From NCBI GenBank assembly GCA_016196565.1, contig JACPXK010000008.1, forward strand, positions 1 through 28,109: a DNA stretch of 28,109 bases, in the 5' to 3' direction. The stretch's first letter is position 1. Every line of letters starts with the position of its first letter. Of this stretch, positions 16,064-24,793 are shown one piece after another. A model generated the notes under the pieces. It saw only the letters and a list, made by a program, of their open reading frames with translations. It was not told where the DNA came from and searched no databases. The stretch is from Candidatus Omnitrophota bacterium (GTDB lineage Bacteria; Omnitrophota; Omnitrophia; Omnitrophales; Aquincolibacteriaceae). Made by a program: the position numbers and the translations under genes.

Positions 16064-18874
16064 ATGCCGCCTAAATCGCCATCCCTTTATGATTTGAAAA
16101 AAACCGCGTTTTGGTTCGCCGTGGCATCGCTGGTTCTTTTAGCCAGTCTCGTGGGCATGGTGCTTCAAGACAGCACCCGCGAGTGGAAAAACTGGCAAAG
16201 GAAATTCATGAAATACCAGCGCCAGCAAAGCGAGGCGCAGCTTGCCGCCGTTAAAAAGTCCATGGATCAGAAAGCGCTCGAGTCCCTGAAAAGCGATTTG
16301 GCAAAAGCTCAAGGAGAGATGAAACAGCATAAAAAAGAAATGCGCGCTTCCCAAAAAGGAATTTCGAAATACGAAACAGAGTTAAAAAAGGCGCAGATGC
16401 AATTTCAGGAACTCGTTCAGTTTCAGGATTCCGACCGTTATTTTTACGAAGAAAACAGGGCGCATGGGCGAAAAAAAGAGACGCAGGAGTATGAAGAGCG
16501 AAGGGCCGCCAGAAAGCCGCTTCTCGAAGCTTCCAAACTAAAAGTTGAAGAGATGCAGGCGAATCTCGATAAGAAAACAGCGGAGCTCAAGCAGTGGACG
16601 GAGCAGGCGGACAAAATCAGCCGTGACATTAAAAAAATAATTCAGGATCAAACGGTGCTTGAAAAGAAAATCAAAAAACTGAAATTCGATCTAGGGCAGG
16701 AAATTTTAAATGCGCCCATGCTGGATTTCATCAGCCCGAGTCTTCAAATTCAGCAAATCGTGGTGGAACATTTGAGTGATGATTTTTATTTCGCTAAGGC
16801 CCAAAAAGTAGACCGCTGCATTACCTGCCATTTGGGGATTGATCAAAAAGGATTCGAAGATGCGCCCGCTCCTTTTAAAACGCATCCCCGTTTGGACCTT
16901 TTTCTGGCCGCAGATTCCCCTCATCCTATGGAAAGTTTTGGCTGCACGGCATGTCATGGGGGAAGCGGCCATTCCTTGAGTTTTGTAACGGCCGCTCATA
17001 CTCCCAAAAACAAAGAGCAGGAAAAAGACTGGCAGAAAAAATATCATTGGGAGCCGATGAAACATTGGTCGGATAAAATGCTTCCCTTGAATCATGTCGA
17101 AGCCTCCTGCGCCAAATGCCATACGGGAGTGCTCGAAGTTCCGCAGGCCCCGAAACTTAATGAAGGCCGCCGGCTTGCCACTACCTTTGGTTGTTTGGGT
17201 TGTCATGAAGCCAAAGGTCTTACTCCGGCCTGGAAAGTCGGACCGAGTCTGGTACATGTTCAAAGCAAATTGGATCAAGATTGGATTGTCCGGTGGCTTC
17301 ATAATCCCAAGGAATTTCGCGCTTCCACCAACATGCCTCAAATTTTTCATCTCGGCAATACCTCGGATCCGGAAAGCAAAACGAAAAGTGATGCCGCCAT
17401 TGCAGGTATCGCGACTTATCTGATCAAAAACTCAGAACCGGTTTCATTGCAAACCCCGGCGGACAAGGGGAATCCCGAAATTGGGGAGCGCCTGGTTAAA
17501 GAATTGGGTTGTCTTGGCTGTCACACGGTTGGAGAAATGAAAGCCAATGATCATGGCCCTGAACTTTCCGGACTTGGCAGTAAAGTAAAAGCCGATTGGC
17601 TTTTTACCTGGCTTAAAAATCCCAAACATTATTCTCCCACAACCCGCATGCCGGATTTGAGGCTGAGCGATGAAGAGGCCTCGAATATCGCCAGCTATCT
17701 TCTTTTGAACAAAAACGAGAAATTTGAAAGTTTGAGTCTTCCCCACGTGAATCCGGAAGTTGTGGATCAATTAGTGTTGGGATTTATGGCGGGCAAGATG
17801 CCTTCTCAAGCGGCCAAGGAAGAACTGGAAAAAATGAGCCTGGATCAGCGATTGGAATTTGTCGGCAAACAATCCATTGCCCATCAAGGCTGTTTCGGCT
17901 GTCATGCAATTAAGGGGTTTGAAAGCTCGAAGCCCATAGGGACGGAATTGACGGAAGAGGGGTCCAAAGAAGTCAGTAAATTTGATTTTGGATTTATCCC
18001 TATTGAACGTACCCGCCAAGCCTGGTTTGCCCAGAAATTGAAAGAACCCCGCATCTTTGACCAGGGCAGGGAAAAGGTTTATCATGATAAACTGCGAATG
18101 CCGCAATTTGACTTTACGGACGAGCAAATAGAGGCATTAACCACCTTTCTCTTGAGCCTGCGCAAAGAGGAAATTCCTCTTGAGATGCAAAGAAGGCTTA
18201 ATACGAAAGAAGAGCAAATTGAGGTAGGGCGTAGAATTGTAGCCCAGTTTAATTGCCAGGGCTGCCATAGCTTGGACGGCAAGGAAGGAAAGGTAAGATC
18301 GCTTATGCAAGAAGATCTCGGCAAAGCGCCGCCTGTGATTGACGGGGAAGGCAAAAAAGTTCATAGCCAGTGGCTCTATGAATTTTTGGAGCGTCCTGCG
18401 ACGATCCGGCCGTGGCTTACTTATCGCATGCCGACGTTCGGATTTGCCGACCCGGACCTTGTAGCCTTAGTCCAGTATTTTCAAAATTTGTCGGACGTTC
18501 CGGCGTTTTATAAACCCGAAAGCATTCAACCGTCGTCCGAGGAATTATCCGTGGGCCGCGACCTTTTCAAGACTTTTCAATGCATGAAATGCCATCAGTC
18601 TAATGTCCCGGCAGGACTTTCCGCATCTTTTCTGGCCCCCGATCTTTTAATGGCCCAACACAGGCTCCGGCCCGAATGGGTTTTGGACTGGTTAAAAGAT
18701 CCTCAGGCGCTTCAGCCGGGGACCATGATGCCGGCCTTTTTTCCGGATGGACAATCGCCCGTACCGGCGGTTTTGGAAGGGGATGCGGGCAAACAAATTA
18801 AAGCGATTCGCGACTATCTTTGGAATTTTACCCCGGAGGAAGCTCAGGCCATTGGTCAGGGCAAGGCCGCTTAG
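16064..18874 (+). CDS. membrane-anchored coiled-coil octaheme cytochrome c
   Basis: A 936-residue electron carrier. Residues 12-29 form a membrane anchor and ~35-215 a long, highly charged coiled coil. Eight CxxCH heme sites then follow at residues 252, 294, 349, 377, 483, 610, 731 and 840. The first three are close together (a triheme-like module). The last five each lie in a class I cytochrome c-like repeat with a GC-x2-CH box, a downstream W-x2-x-L-x2-P segment and a terminal Met-Pro pair supplying the likely axial Met (e.g. NMPQIF, RMPDLR, RMPQFD, RMPTFG, MMPAFF). It starts 6 bases after the cytochrome b gene without a ribosome site, so it is probably coupled. It likely replaces cytochrome c1/f as electron acceptor of the Rieske protein (inference from position). 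Confidence 0.93.
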   Translation: MPPKSPSLYDLKKTAFWFAVASLVLLASLVGMVLQDSTREWKNWQRKFMKYQRQQSEAQLAAVKKSMDQKALESLKSDLAKAQGEMKQHKKEMRASQKGISKYETELKKAQMQFQELVQFQDSDRYFYEENRAHGRKKETQEYEERRAARKPLLEASKLKVEEMQANLDKKTAELKQWTEQADKISRDIKKIIQDQTVLEKKIKKLKFDLGQEILNAPMLDFISPSLQIQQIVVEHLSDDFYFAKAQKVDRCITCHLGIDQKGFEDAPAPFKTHPRLDLFLAADSPHPMESFGCTACHGGSGHSLSFVTAAHTPKNKEQEKDWQKKYHWEPMKHWSDKMLPLNHVEASCAKCHTGVLEVPQAPKLNEGRRLATTFGCLGCHEAKGLTPAWKVGPSLVHVQSKLDQDWIVRWLHNPKEFRASTNMPQIFHLGNTSDPESKTKSDAAIAGIATYLIKNSEPVSLQTPADKGNPEIGERLVKELGCLGCHTVGEMKANDHGPELSGLGSKVKADWLFTWLKNPKHYSPTTRMPDLRLSDEEASNIASYLLLNKNEKFESLSLPHVNPEVVDQLVLGFMAGKMPSQAAKEELEKMSLDQRLEFVGKQSIAHQGCFGCHAIKGFESSKPIGTELTEEGSKEVSKFDFGFIPIERTRQAWFAQKLKEPRIFDQGREKVYHDKLRMPQFDFTDEQIEALTTFLLSLRKEEIPLEMQRRLNTKEEQIEVGRRIVAQFNCQGCHSLDGKEGKVRSLMQEDLGKAPPVIDGEGKKVHSQWLYEFLERPATIRPWLTYRMPTFGFADPDLVALVQYFQNLSDVPAFYKPESIQPSSEELSVGRDLFKTFQCMKCHQSNVPAGLSASFLAPDLLMAQHRLRPEWVLDWLKDPQALQPGTMMPAFFPDGQSPVPAVLEGDAGKQIKAIRDYLWNFTPEEAQAIGQGKAA

Positions 18875-18903
18875 GGTACATTAAATATTAAAAGGAGAAA
18901 ACT

Positions 18904-19608
18904 ATGAAAAAAATCATCACATTTGTTTTTGTCGCTCAAACGTTTATTTTTCTAACCGCGTCTTTGGCGTTTGCCGGCACCATTACCGGGAAAGCCAGTT
19001 TTAGCGGAACGGCTCCCGGACCGGTAAAAATCAGTATGGATGCCGATGCGACCTGCTCGGGAATGCATCCTGACCCGGTTTATACGGAAGATCTGGTATT
19101 AAATTCCGATAACACCATGCGGAATGTGTTTGTGTATGTTAAAGAAGGCTTGGAAGGAAAAACCTTCCCATCTCCCACAACTTCCGTGGTCATGGATCAA
19201 AAAGGCTGCCATTACAATCCCCATGTTTTTGGAATTCAGGTAGGGCAAAAGCTCGATATCGTCAATAGTGATGCGACGCTTCATAATGTGCATGCCCTTC
19301 CGACTCAATCCAAAGAATTCAATATGGGTATGCCGATTCAGGGCATGAAGCTTACGAAAAGTTTTGAGAAGTCCGAAGTCATGGTCCGATTTAAATGCGA
19401 TGTTCATCCTTGGATGAAGGCTTATGCCGGAGTGCTTACCCATCCTTTTTACAGTGTCACAGGGGAACAAGGTACTTTCGAAATCAAGGATCTTCCCGCG
19501 GGCACATACACGATTGAAGCCTGGCATGAAACCTACGGCGCCAAGACACAAACGGTGACCGTGGATGAAGCCGGCACTCAGAGCGTTGATTTTGCTTTTG
19601 CAGCTTAA
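18904..19608 (+). CDS. secreted cupredoxin (blue copper) domain protein
   Basis: A 234-residue exported protein with signal peptide (1-24, cleaved after AFA) and a good ribosome site (AAAGGAG). Residues ~25-180 form a cupredoxin-like domain. Candidate type I copper ligands are His127 (NSDATLHNVH), Cys165, His168 and Met171 in FKCDVHPWM. The C-terminal ~55 residues (GTFEIKDLPAGTYTIEAWHE) look like a carboxypeptidase-regulatory/transthyretin-type beta-sandwich. It is the last gene before a strong terminator and follows the octaheme cytochrome by 29 bases. A role as soluble electron carrier of the same chain is plausible but not shown. Confidence 0.88.
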   Translation: MKKIITFVFVAQTFIFLTASLAFAGTITGKASFSGTAPGPVKISMDADATCSGMHPDPVYTEDLVLNSDNTMRNVFVYVKEGLEGKTFPSPTTSVVMDQKGCHYNPHVFGIQVGQKLDIVNSDATLHNVHALPTQSKEFNMGMPIQGMKLTKSFEKSEVMVRFKCDVHPWMKAYAGVLTHPFYSVTGEQGTFEIKDLPAGTYTIEAWHETYGAKTQTVTVDEAGTQSVDFAFAA

Positions 19609-19630
19609 CCTTAAGAAAGACTGAAAATTT

Positions 19631-19666
19631 GCGAGGGGCCGAGATATCGGCCCCTCGCTTGTCTTT
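19631..19666 (+). terminator. strong intrinsic terminator ending the ccs-bc operon
   Basis: GCGAGGGGCCGA (19631-19642) pairs perfectly over 12 bases with TCGGCCCCTCGC (19647-19658) around a GATA loop, followed by TTGTCTTT. Confidence 0.93.
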
Positions 19667-19689
19667 AGATTTCCTCTCGGCTCAAATCT

Positions 19690-20523
19690 ATGCTCTATTT
19701 ATTTTCCATATTTGTTTCATTCTCGGTTTTTTTGTTAATCCTTGCCGGGGGCCTTGTGACCAGTCATGATGCCGGACTTGCCGTTCCTGATTGGCCGACT
19801 TCTTATGGCGGATGGTTTCCTCCCATGGTCGGGAATGTTTTTTGGGAGCACGGCCACCGCATGATCGCTGGGTTTGTGGGGATTTTGACTTTGACGCTTG
19901 TTTTGCTCATTCAATTCCGCGAAAAACGCATATGGTTAAAACGAATCGCTTGGGCCGCGTTAGGAATGGTCATCCTTCAGGCGCTTCTCGGCGGTTTGAC
20001 GGTTTTAAATTTTCTTCCTGCTCCGATTTCTATCACGCATGCCATGCTCGCCCAGACTTTTTTTTGCGTCATGATCAGTATCACTTATTTTTTGAGCCCG
20101 AAATTTCAAGAAACCCGGATCGAAAACGATAAGGACAAAAATAAACGGCTGAAAAGACTTCTTCTCCTGACCTTGATTTTTATTTATCTTCAGCTTGGGC
20201 TGGGAGCCGTTGTCCGCCATACCGGACAGGCTGTGGTCTTCCATATGATTGTGGCATTTCTCATCGCGCTTCACGTCCTGTTGATTGTTTTGTGCGTCTT
20301 GCGTTTTTCTTATGAGAAATTTCTGGGGCGTTTAAGCATCGGCCTTGGTGTCGTCACGATCACACAAATTTTTTTGGGGTTCGGGGCTTTTATTTTTACA
20401 CGCATGATGCCTCAATCTTACGCCCCGTCTTTGGGACAGGTTATTTTTACGGCGGCCCATCAAACCATGGGAGCGTTTGTGCTCGCGGCAACTTTTCTGA
20501 TGACCGTCAGGGTGTGGCGATGA
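19690..20523 (+). CDS. ctaA: heme A synthase (COX15/CtaA family)
   Basis: A 277-residue multi-helix membrane protein that oxidises heme O to heme A for aa3-type oxidases. Family motifs are GGLVTSHDAGLAVPDWPTSY near the N-terminus, then WEHGHRMIAG with the first histidines. Later come ITHAMLAQ, the second-half VVRHTGQAVVFHM and AAHQTMGAF, together giving the paired His ligands of the two four-helix bundles. The ATG has no clear ribosome site and follows the terminator by ~25 bases. Its promoter is not evident (a TAGATT at 19667 is a weak candidate), or it relies on read-through. It overlaps ctaB by 4 bases (ATGA). Confidence 0.93.
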   Translation: MLYLFSIFVSFSVFLLILAGGLVTSHDAGLAVPDWPTSYGGWFPPMVGNVFWEHGHRMIAGFVGILTLTLVLLIQFREKRIWLKRIAWAALGMVILQALLGGLTVLNFLPAPISITHAMLAQTFFCVMISITYFLSPKFQETRIENDKDKNKRLKRLLLLTLIFIYLQLGLGAVVRHTGQAVVFHMIVAFLIALHVLLIVLCVLRFSYEKFLGRLSIGLGVVTITQIFLGFGAFIFTRMMPQSYAPSLGQVIFTAAHQTMGAFVLAATFLMTVRVWR

Positions 20524-21410
20524 CTATTTTTTCCGCAACGGCTTTCAGTTTGGCGAAAAGCCGTTTTCTCGATTATTTCGAACTCACAAAACCCCGCCTT
20601 GTTTGGCTTGTTATGTTAAGTGCCATGGTGGGTTTTTTCATGGGGACAAAAGAAGAATTGAATATTTCTTTGCTTCTCTTAACCCTTTTTGGAACGGCCA
20701 TGGTGGCGGCCGGTTCCATGGCCGTCAATCAATGGATGGAAAAACGCGAGGATGCCTGCATGGCCCGCACCGCCGGACGGCCTCTTCCTGCCGGGCGCCT
20801 CAATGCATGGGAAGCCTTGTTTTTTGGGCTGGGATTGGGTGCGGCCGGTCTTATGGTTCTGGCTTTAGGTGTGAATATCATTAGTTTTTTTCTTGCGGCC
20901 ATGACTTTCGGTATTTATTTGATTTTATATACGCCTCTGAAGAAAAAAACTTCACTTTGTACGGTGATCGGGGCCGTGCCGGGAGCTTTGCCGCCCTTGA
21001 TCGGCTGGTCCGCCGCCTCAGGAGGAGCGCCGTCTTTACCCGCATGGATTATTTTTATGATTATTTTCCTTTGGCAAATGCCTCATTTCCTGGCCATTGC
21101 CTGGCTTTGCCGCAAGGAATATGCGCGCGCGGGTTTTGCCATGCTTTCGGTGGAGGATCCCACCGGCATTCGCGTCGGCCGCCAGATTATTCTTTATTCG
21201 CTTCTCCTTCTCCCGGTAAGTTTGCTTCCCACGTTTTTCGGACTGACCGGGCCGGTTTATTTTTTTGCCGCGCTGATTCTGGGAAGCGTTTTTTTAGGGA
21301 CCGGCATTTACAGCCTTAGACAAATGGATGAAAAAGCCCGGTTTCTTTTTCGAGTTTCCGTTCTTTACCTTTTTTTCCTTCTTATCTTCATGGTGGCGGA
21401 TAAAACATAG
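20520..21410 (+). CDS. ctaB: protoheme IX farnesyltransferase (heme O synthase)
   Basis: A 296-residue UbiA-family membrane prenyltransferase that adds farnesyl to heme B, supplying heme O to the CtaA encoded just upstream. Seen are DYFELTKPRLVWLV at the N-terminus and the acidic prenyl-diphosphate region NQWMEKREDACMARTAGRP. The second conserved loop TPLKKKTSLCTVIGAVPGAL and PHFLAIAW are also present. ATG 20520 overlaps the ctaA stop (ATGA); a GTG two codons earlier is also open but less likely. About nine hydrophobic helices are present, and the length is normal. Confidence 0.95.
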   Translation: MTIFSATAFSLAKSRFLDYFELTKPRLVWLVMLSAMVGFFMGTKEELNISLLLLTLFGTAMVAAGSMAVNQWMEKREDACMARTAGRPLPAGRLNAWEALFFGLGLGAAGLMVLALGVNIISFFLAAMTFGIYLILYTPLKKKTSLCTVIGAVPGALPPLIGWSAASGGAPSLPAWIIFMIIFLWQMPHFLAIAWLCRKEYARAGFAMLSVEDPTGIRVGRQIILYSLLLLPVSLLPTFFGLTGPVYFFAALILGSVFLGTGIYSLRQMDEKARFLFRVSVLYLFFLLIFMVADKT

Positions 21411-21412
21411 CC

Positions 21413-22351
21413 GTGGAATCTCTTCCTATCGTTGAAATCGAAAATTTGCGCTATGCTTACAAAACCCGGGAGGCACTCCGCGGCATCGGTTTGAACGTCC
21501 CCCGCGGCGAAATTTTCGGGGTTTTGGGTCCGAACGGTTCGGGCAAAAGCACGCTTTTCCGGATTTTATCGACCTTGATTTCTTTTCCGGCCGGCCGCGG
21601 CCGGGTACAAATTGACGGGCATGATCTCGGCCTTGAGCAAGACAAGATCCGGAAAAAAATCGGGGTTGTTTTTCAATCTCCCAGCCTGGATCCGAAACTA
21701 ACGGTTTTTGAAAATCTTAAAGCCCAAGGACATCTTTATGGTTTGTGGGGAAAAAAGTTGCGCCAGAGAATTCAAAATTTGCTTAAACGGTTTTCTCTGG
21801 AAGACCGCTCGGGAGAACAAGTTCAAAAACTTTCCGGGGGATTGAAGCGCCGGGTGGAAATCGCTAAAGGCTTGCTCCATCAGCCCGCCCTTTTGATTTT
21901 GGATGAGCCTTCTACCGGTTTGGATCCGGGTGCCAGGCTCGATTTGTGGAAGCATTTTAAACAGTTACAGTCTAAGGATGGAGTCACGATTCTTGTGACC
22001 ACACATTTAATGGAAGAGGCCGAAACTTGTCATCAGTTGGTCATTTTAAATCAAGGGTTGGTGGTGGCTCTTGGAACGCCGGAGTCATTAAAACAAACGG
22101 TGGGTGGAGATGTCTTATTCATCAAGACGCGTGAACCGGAAGAAATGACCAAGGCCATAGAACAAAAATTCAATCTTAAACCCGTTCCGGTCAATGGATC
22201 GCTTCAGGTGGAACATAAAAAAGCGTCCCAGCTTATGACTCAACTGATCGAGGCATTTCCCGGAAAAATCGAAGAAATTACTTTTCGCCGTCCTACTTTA
22301 GAAGATGTTTTTATTCATCATACCGGACATCGTTTTTGGGAAGAAAGTTAA
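21413..22351 (+). CDS. ABC transporter ATP-binding protein (ABC-2/DrrA type)
   Basis: A 312-residue ATPase. Walker A GPNGSGKST (39-47), signature LSGGLKRRVEIAKG (from 140) and Walker B with D-loop LLILDEPSTGLD (160-171) are intact. HLMEEAE, with the switch His, follows. The ~90-residue C-terminal extension after the catalytic domain is typical of the DrrA/NodI/CcmA-like branch. It starts with GTG two bases after ctaB and is followed by its permease. In this context it may serve oxidase assembly or heme/copper handling, but the substrate is not readable from sequence. Confidence 0.93.
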   Translation: MESLPIVEIENLRYAYKTREALRGIGLNVPRGEIFGVLGPNGSGKSTLFRILSTLISFPAGRGRVQIDGHDLGLEQDKIRKKIGVVFQSPSLDPKLTVFENLKAQGHLYGLWGKKLRQRIQNLLKRFSLEDRSGEQVQKLSGGLKRRVEIAKGLLHQPALLILDEPSTGLDPGARLDLWKHFKQLQSKDGVTILVTTHLMEEAETCHQLVILNQGLVVALGTPESLKQTVGGDVLFIKTREPEEMTKAIEQKFNLKPVPVNGSLQVEHKKASQLMTQLIEAFPGKIEEITFRRPTLEDVFIHHTGHRFWEES

Positions 22352-22355
22352 ATCC

Positions 22356-23141
22356 ATGATACTCGCTGTTTTTACGCTCTGGTTGAGGGAAATGATTCGG
22401 TTTTACCGGCAGCCCAGCCGGGTGGTGGGGGCTTTGGGATCGCCTTTTATCTTTTGGCTTTTAATCGGTTCGGGAATCGGAAGCTCTTTTCGAGGCGGTG
22501 ATTCACAAAATATGGCGAATTATCTGGAGTATTTTTTCCCGGGCACGCTTCTTCTCGTTCTTCTTTTTACCGCCATATTTTCTACCATTTCTTTAATCGA
22601 AGACAGAAAAGAGGGGTTCATGCAGGGGGTTTTGGTGGCGCCCGTTTCTCGCATGACCGTGGTGCTTGGCAAAATCCTGGGGGGAACCACCTTGGCTGTT
22701 TTACAAGGGCTTCTTTTCTGCCTGATGATCCCTTGGCTGAATATTCATTTAAATTTATATTCATGGCTTAACCTTGTGGGTGTCCTTTTCATCAATGCTT
22801 TCATGATGACCGGTCTGGGATTTTTGATCGCCTGGCAACTCGAATCCATACAAGGATTTCATGCCGTGATGAATTTATTCTTAATGCCCATGTGGTTTTT
22901 GTCCGGGGCGCTTTTCCCCGGAGCCAATGCCCCGGCTTGGATGCATGCGCTCATGAAACTTAATCCGATGACGTATGGCCTGACGTCCATTCGGGCGGCC
23001 TTTTACGGCTCGGATTACATGAGCCGGCATGCGGCAGAATTTTTTACTTCGTTGACTATGGTTTTTATTTTTTCTGCCGTCATTTTCATGATGGCCGGTT
23101 TCGCGGTGCGCCGCCGGAATACGGACGTCATCGCAGGTTAA
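22356..23141 (+). CDS. ABC-2 type transporter permease
   Basis: A 261-residue, six-helix ABC-2 membrane protein and partner of the ATPase ending 4 bases upstream. It has the usual layout: a cytoplasmic N-terminus (TLWLREMIRFYRQPSRVV), helix 1, then LEYFFPGTLLLVLLFTA and the coupling region IEDRKEGFMQGVLVAPVSR. The late LSGALFPGANAPAWMHAL segment is typical of DrrB-like permeases. The frame is open upstream to 22305 inside the ATPase gene; ATG 22356 gives the proper family start. Confidence 0.92.
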   Translation: MILAVFTLWLREMIRFYRQPSRVVGALGSPFIFWLLIGSGIGSSFRGGDSQNMANYLEYFFPGTLLLVLLFTAIFSTISLIEDRKEGFMQGVLVAPVSRMTVVLGKILGGTTLAVLQGLLFCLMIPWLNIHLNLYSWLNLVGVLFINAFMMTGLGFLIAWQLESIQGFHAVMNLFLMPMWFLSGALFPGANAPAWMHALMKLNPMTYGLTSIRAAFYGSDYMSRHAAEFFTSLTMVFIFSAVIFMMAGFAVRRRNTDVIAG

Positions 23142-23146
23142 AGGTC

Positions 23147-23809
23147 ATGACATTAAAAACCAAAAATATTTTCAGCCAAGCCTGGTTTTATGGGGCACTC
23201 CTTGCCGGCTTGATGGTTTCGATGGCGGCAGGCCAGTTTTTTGTCACCAAGATTCTTTTCCCAAAAAATGAAATCCTTTCGGTTTACGGCGAAATTCCCG
23301 CATTCAGCCTCAAAGACCAAACCGGGCAGGATTTTGGCAGTACGGATCTTCAGGGCAGAGTTTGGATCGCGGATTTTATTTTTACCCGTTGCATGGGGCC
23401 ATGCCCTTTAATGTCTTTTCAAATGGAAAAATTGCAAAAATCGTTAAGCGAAAATCCCCGGATAAAGTTTGTCTCCTTTAGCGTCGATCCTGAACATGAC
23501 GCGCCGGAGGTTCTTTCGGAGTATGCCAAGCGGTTTAATGCCGATCCCAAGAGGTGGCATTTTTTGACAGGAGACAGAGCGGTGATTCATCAATTAGCCA
23601 AAGAGAGTTTCCATTTGGCGGTCAGCCCCGTCTCCCCGGAGGATCAAGATGCGGCATTTTCTCTCAGCCACAGTACGAAATTCGTTCTTATTGATGGGGC
23701 CGGAAAAATACGGGGTTTTTATGATGGCCAAGGGCAGTCGCCCCTTGACAATCTCATCCGTGATGCGAAACTTTTAGTCAAACAGGTTAAAAGCACATCA
23801 TTAAAATAA
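23147..23809 (+). CDS. SCO1/SenC-family copper chaperone
   Basis: A 220-residue membrane-anchored thioredoxin-fold protein that inserts copper into the CuA site of cytochrome oxidase subunit II or maintains its thiols. It has an N-terminal anchor (about 14-36). The copper-binding CxxxC is Cys82/Cys86 in FTRCMGPCP, and the conserved distal His is His175 in SLSHSTKFVLID. FVSFSVDPEHDAP is also characteristic. It follows the ABC permease by 5 bases. Its presence beside ctaA and ctaB implies a CuA-containing, heme-A oxidase in this organism. Confidence 0.95.
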   Translation: MTLKTKNIFSQAWFYGALLAGLMVSMAAGQFFVTKILFPKNEILSVYGEIPAFSLKDQTGQDFGSTDLQGRVWIADFIFTRCMGPCPLMSFQMEKLQKSLSENPRIKFVSFSVDPEHDAPEVLSEYAKRFNADPKRWHFLTGDRAVIHQLAKESFHLAVSPVSPEDQDAAFSLSHSTKFVLIDGAGKIRGFYDGQGQSPLDNLIRDAKLLVKQVKSTSLK

Positions 23810-23820
23810 AGGGATCAATC

Positions 23821-24291
23821 ATGCAAGCTTCCGCGATACCTTCCAGCAAAAGGCTGCTTCAATGGGTTTTGGCGGTTTTCTTTTTGGGTTTGCCTCTTGT
23901 TTTATCCTCTTGTACCCCCGTGGATGAAAACATGGCAAAGAAGTCCGTAGATCAACTAATTGTGGACTTAAAAAATTCTGAGGGCTTGATCAGGGCCAAA
24001 GCGGCACTCGCGTTAGGGGCTAAGGGAGTTGATGCCAGAGACGCGGTCCCCTACTTGGTCAAAGGATTGACCGATTCAAAACCTTATGTGCGCAATCGCA
24101 TGGTGGATGCCCTCGGGAAAATCGGCGAACCGTCCGTTCCCGCTTTAATCGAAGTGAATGTCAACAGCAAAGACCGTTCGGCGCGTTTTTTTTCGGCCAT
24201 GGCGCTTAAAAAAATTCCTACCGACCAGGCCCAGGAAGCCTATAAGGCTTATATGGACCGCGAAGGCAAAAAAATTCTAAAAACGTTTTAA
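23821..24291 (+). CDS. HEAT-repeat lipoprotein 1
   Basis: A 156-residue predicted lipoprotein. A signal peptide with lipobox VLSSC puts the lipidated Cys at 31. About three HEAT/PBS-type repeats follow (e.g. LIRAKAALALGAKGVDARDAVPYLVKGL and PYVRNRMVDALGKIGEPSVPALIE). It is a close paralogue of the next gene: both begin the mature part with a CxP, then KKSV-(D/K)-(Q/E)-L-(I/M)-VDL. The lipid anchor and repeats suggest a periplasmic protein-binding scaffold, perhaps for oxidase or cytochrome assembly (inference from location). Confidence 0.88.
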   Translation: MQASAIPSSKRLLQWVLAVFFLGLPLVLSSCTPVDENMAKKSVDQLIVDLKNSEGLIRAKAALALGAKGVDARDAVPYLVKGLTDSKPYVRNRMVDALGKIGEPSVPALIEVNVNSKDRSARFFSAMALKKIPTDQAQEAYKAYMDREGKKILKTF

Positions 24292-24317
24292 ATTCACTCA
24301 CCATACTTGGAGGCGTC

Positions 24318-24752
24318 ATGAAAAGGCATCACGGGATTTTCTCAAGTGTTTTAATCGGGCTTATCATTTTTGGCGGTGTCTTGTCTTCTTGTGCTCCAAA
24401 ACTCCCCGATGAAGTGACAAAAAAAAGTGTTAAGGAATTAATGGTAGATTTAGAAAGTTCCGATGGAACTATTAAGGCTCAAGCTGCCACGGCCTTGGGG
24501 ATGAAAGGATTGGATGCCAAAGAAGCCATTCCGGCCCTGATTGAACTTTTTAAAGATAAAAAACCTTATATTCAAAATACGGCCATGAAATCGCTGGCGC
24601 AAATCGGCAATCCCGCAGTGCCGGCATTAATCGAAGCCTACGAAACGGGCGATAAAACCGTGCAGTTTTATGCTGCCAATACGCTGAAGAAAATAGGGAC
24701 GGATAAAGCCATGGCGGTTTATCAGAAACATGTCGCAAGCGGCGGAAAATAG
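24318..24752 (+). CDS. HEAT-repeat lipoprotein 2 (tandem paralogue)
   Basis: A 144-residue predicted lipoprotein with lipobox VLSSC (lipidated Cys25) and the same repeat layout as the upstream gene: TIKAQAATALGMKGLDAKEAIPALIEL, then PYIQNTAMKSLAQIGNPAVPALIEAY. A strong ribosome site (TTGGAGG) precedes the ATG, 26 bases after the paralogue. The two clearly arose by tandem duplication and kept the full length, so both are probably used. Confidence 0.88.
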   Translation: MKRHHGIFSSVLIGLIIFGGVLSSCAPKLPDEVTKKSVKELMVDLESSDGTIKAQAATALGMKGLDAKEAIPALIELFKDKKPYIQNTAMKSLAQIGNPAVPALIEAYETGDKTVQFYAANTLKKIGTDKAMAVYQKHVASGGK

Positions 24753-24793
24753 CCGAAACCTGTTTTAAAATCCATCATCAGAAAATTCTCTCA

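Noticed and set aside
22305..22355. Extended N-terminus of the ABC permease
   Set aside because: It would overlap the ATPase gene; the family start is at ATG 22356.
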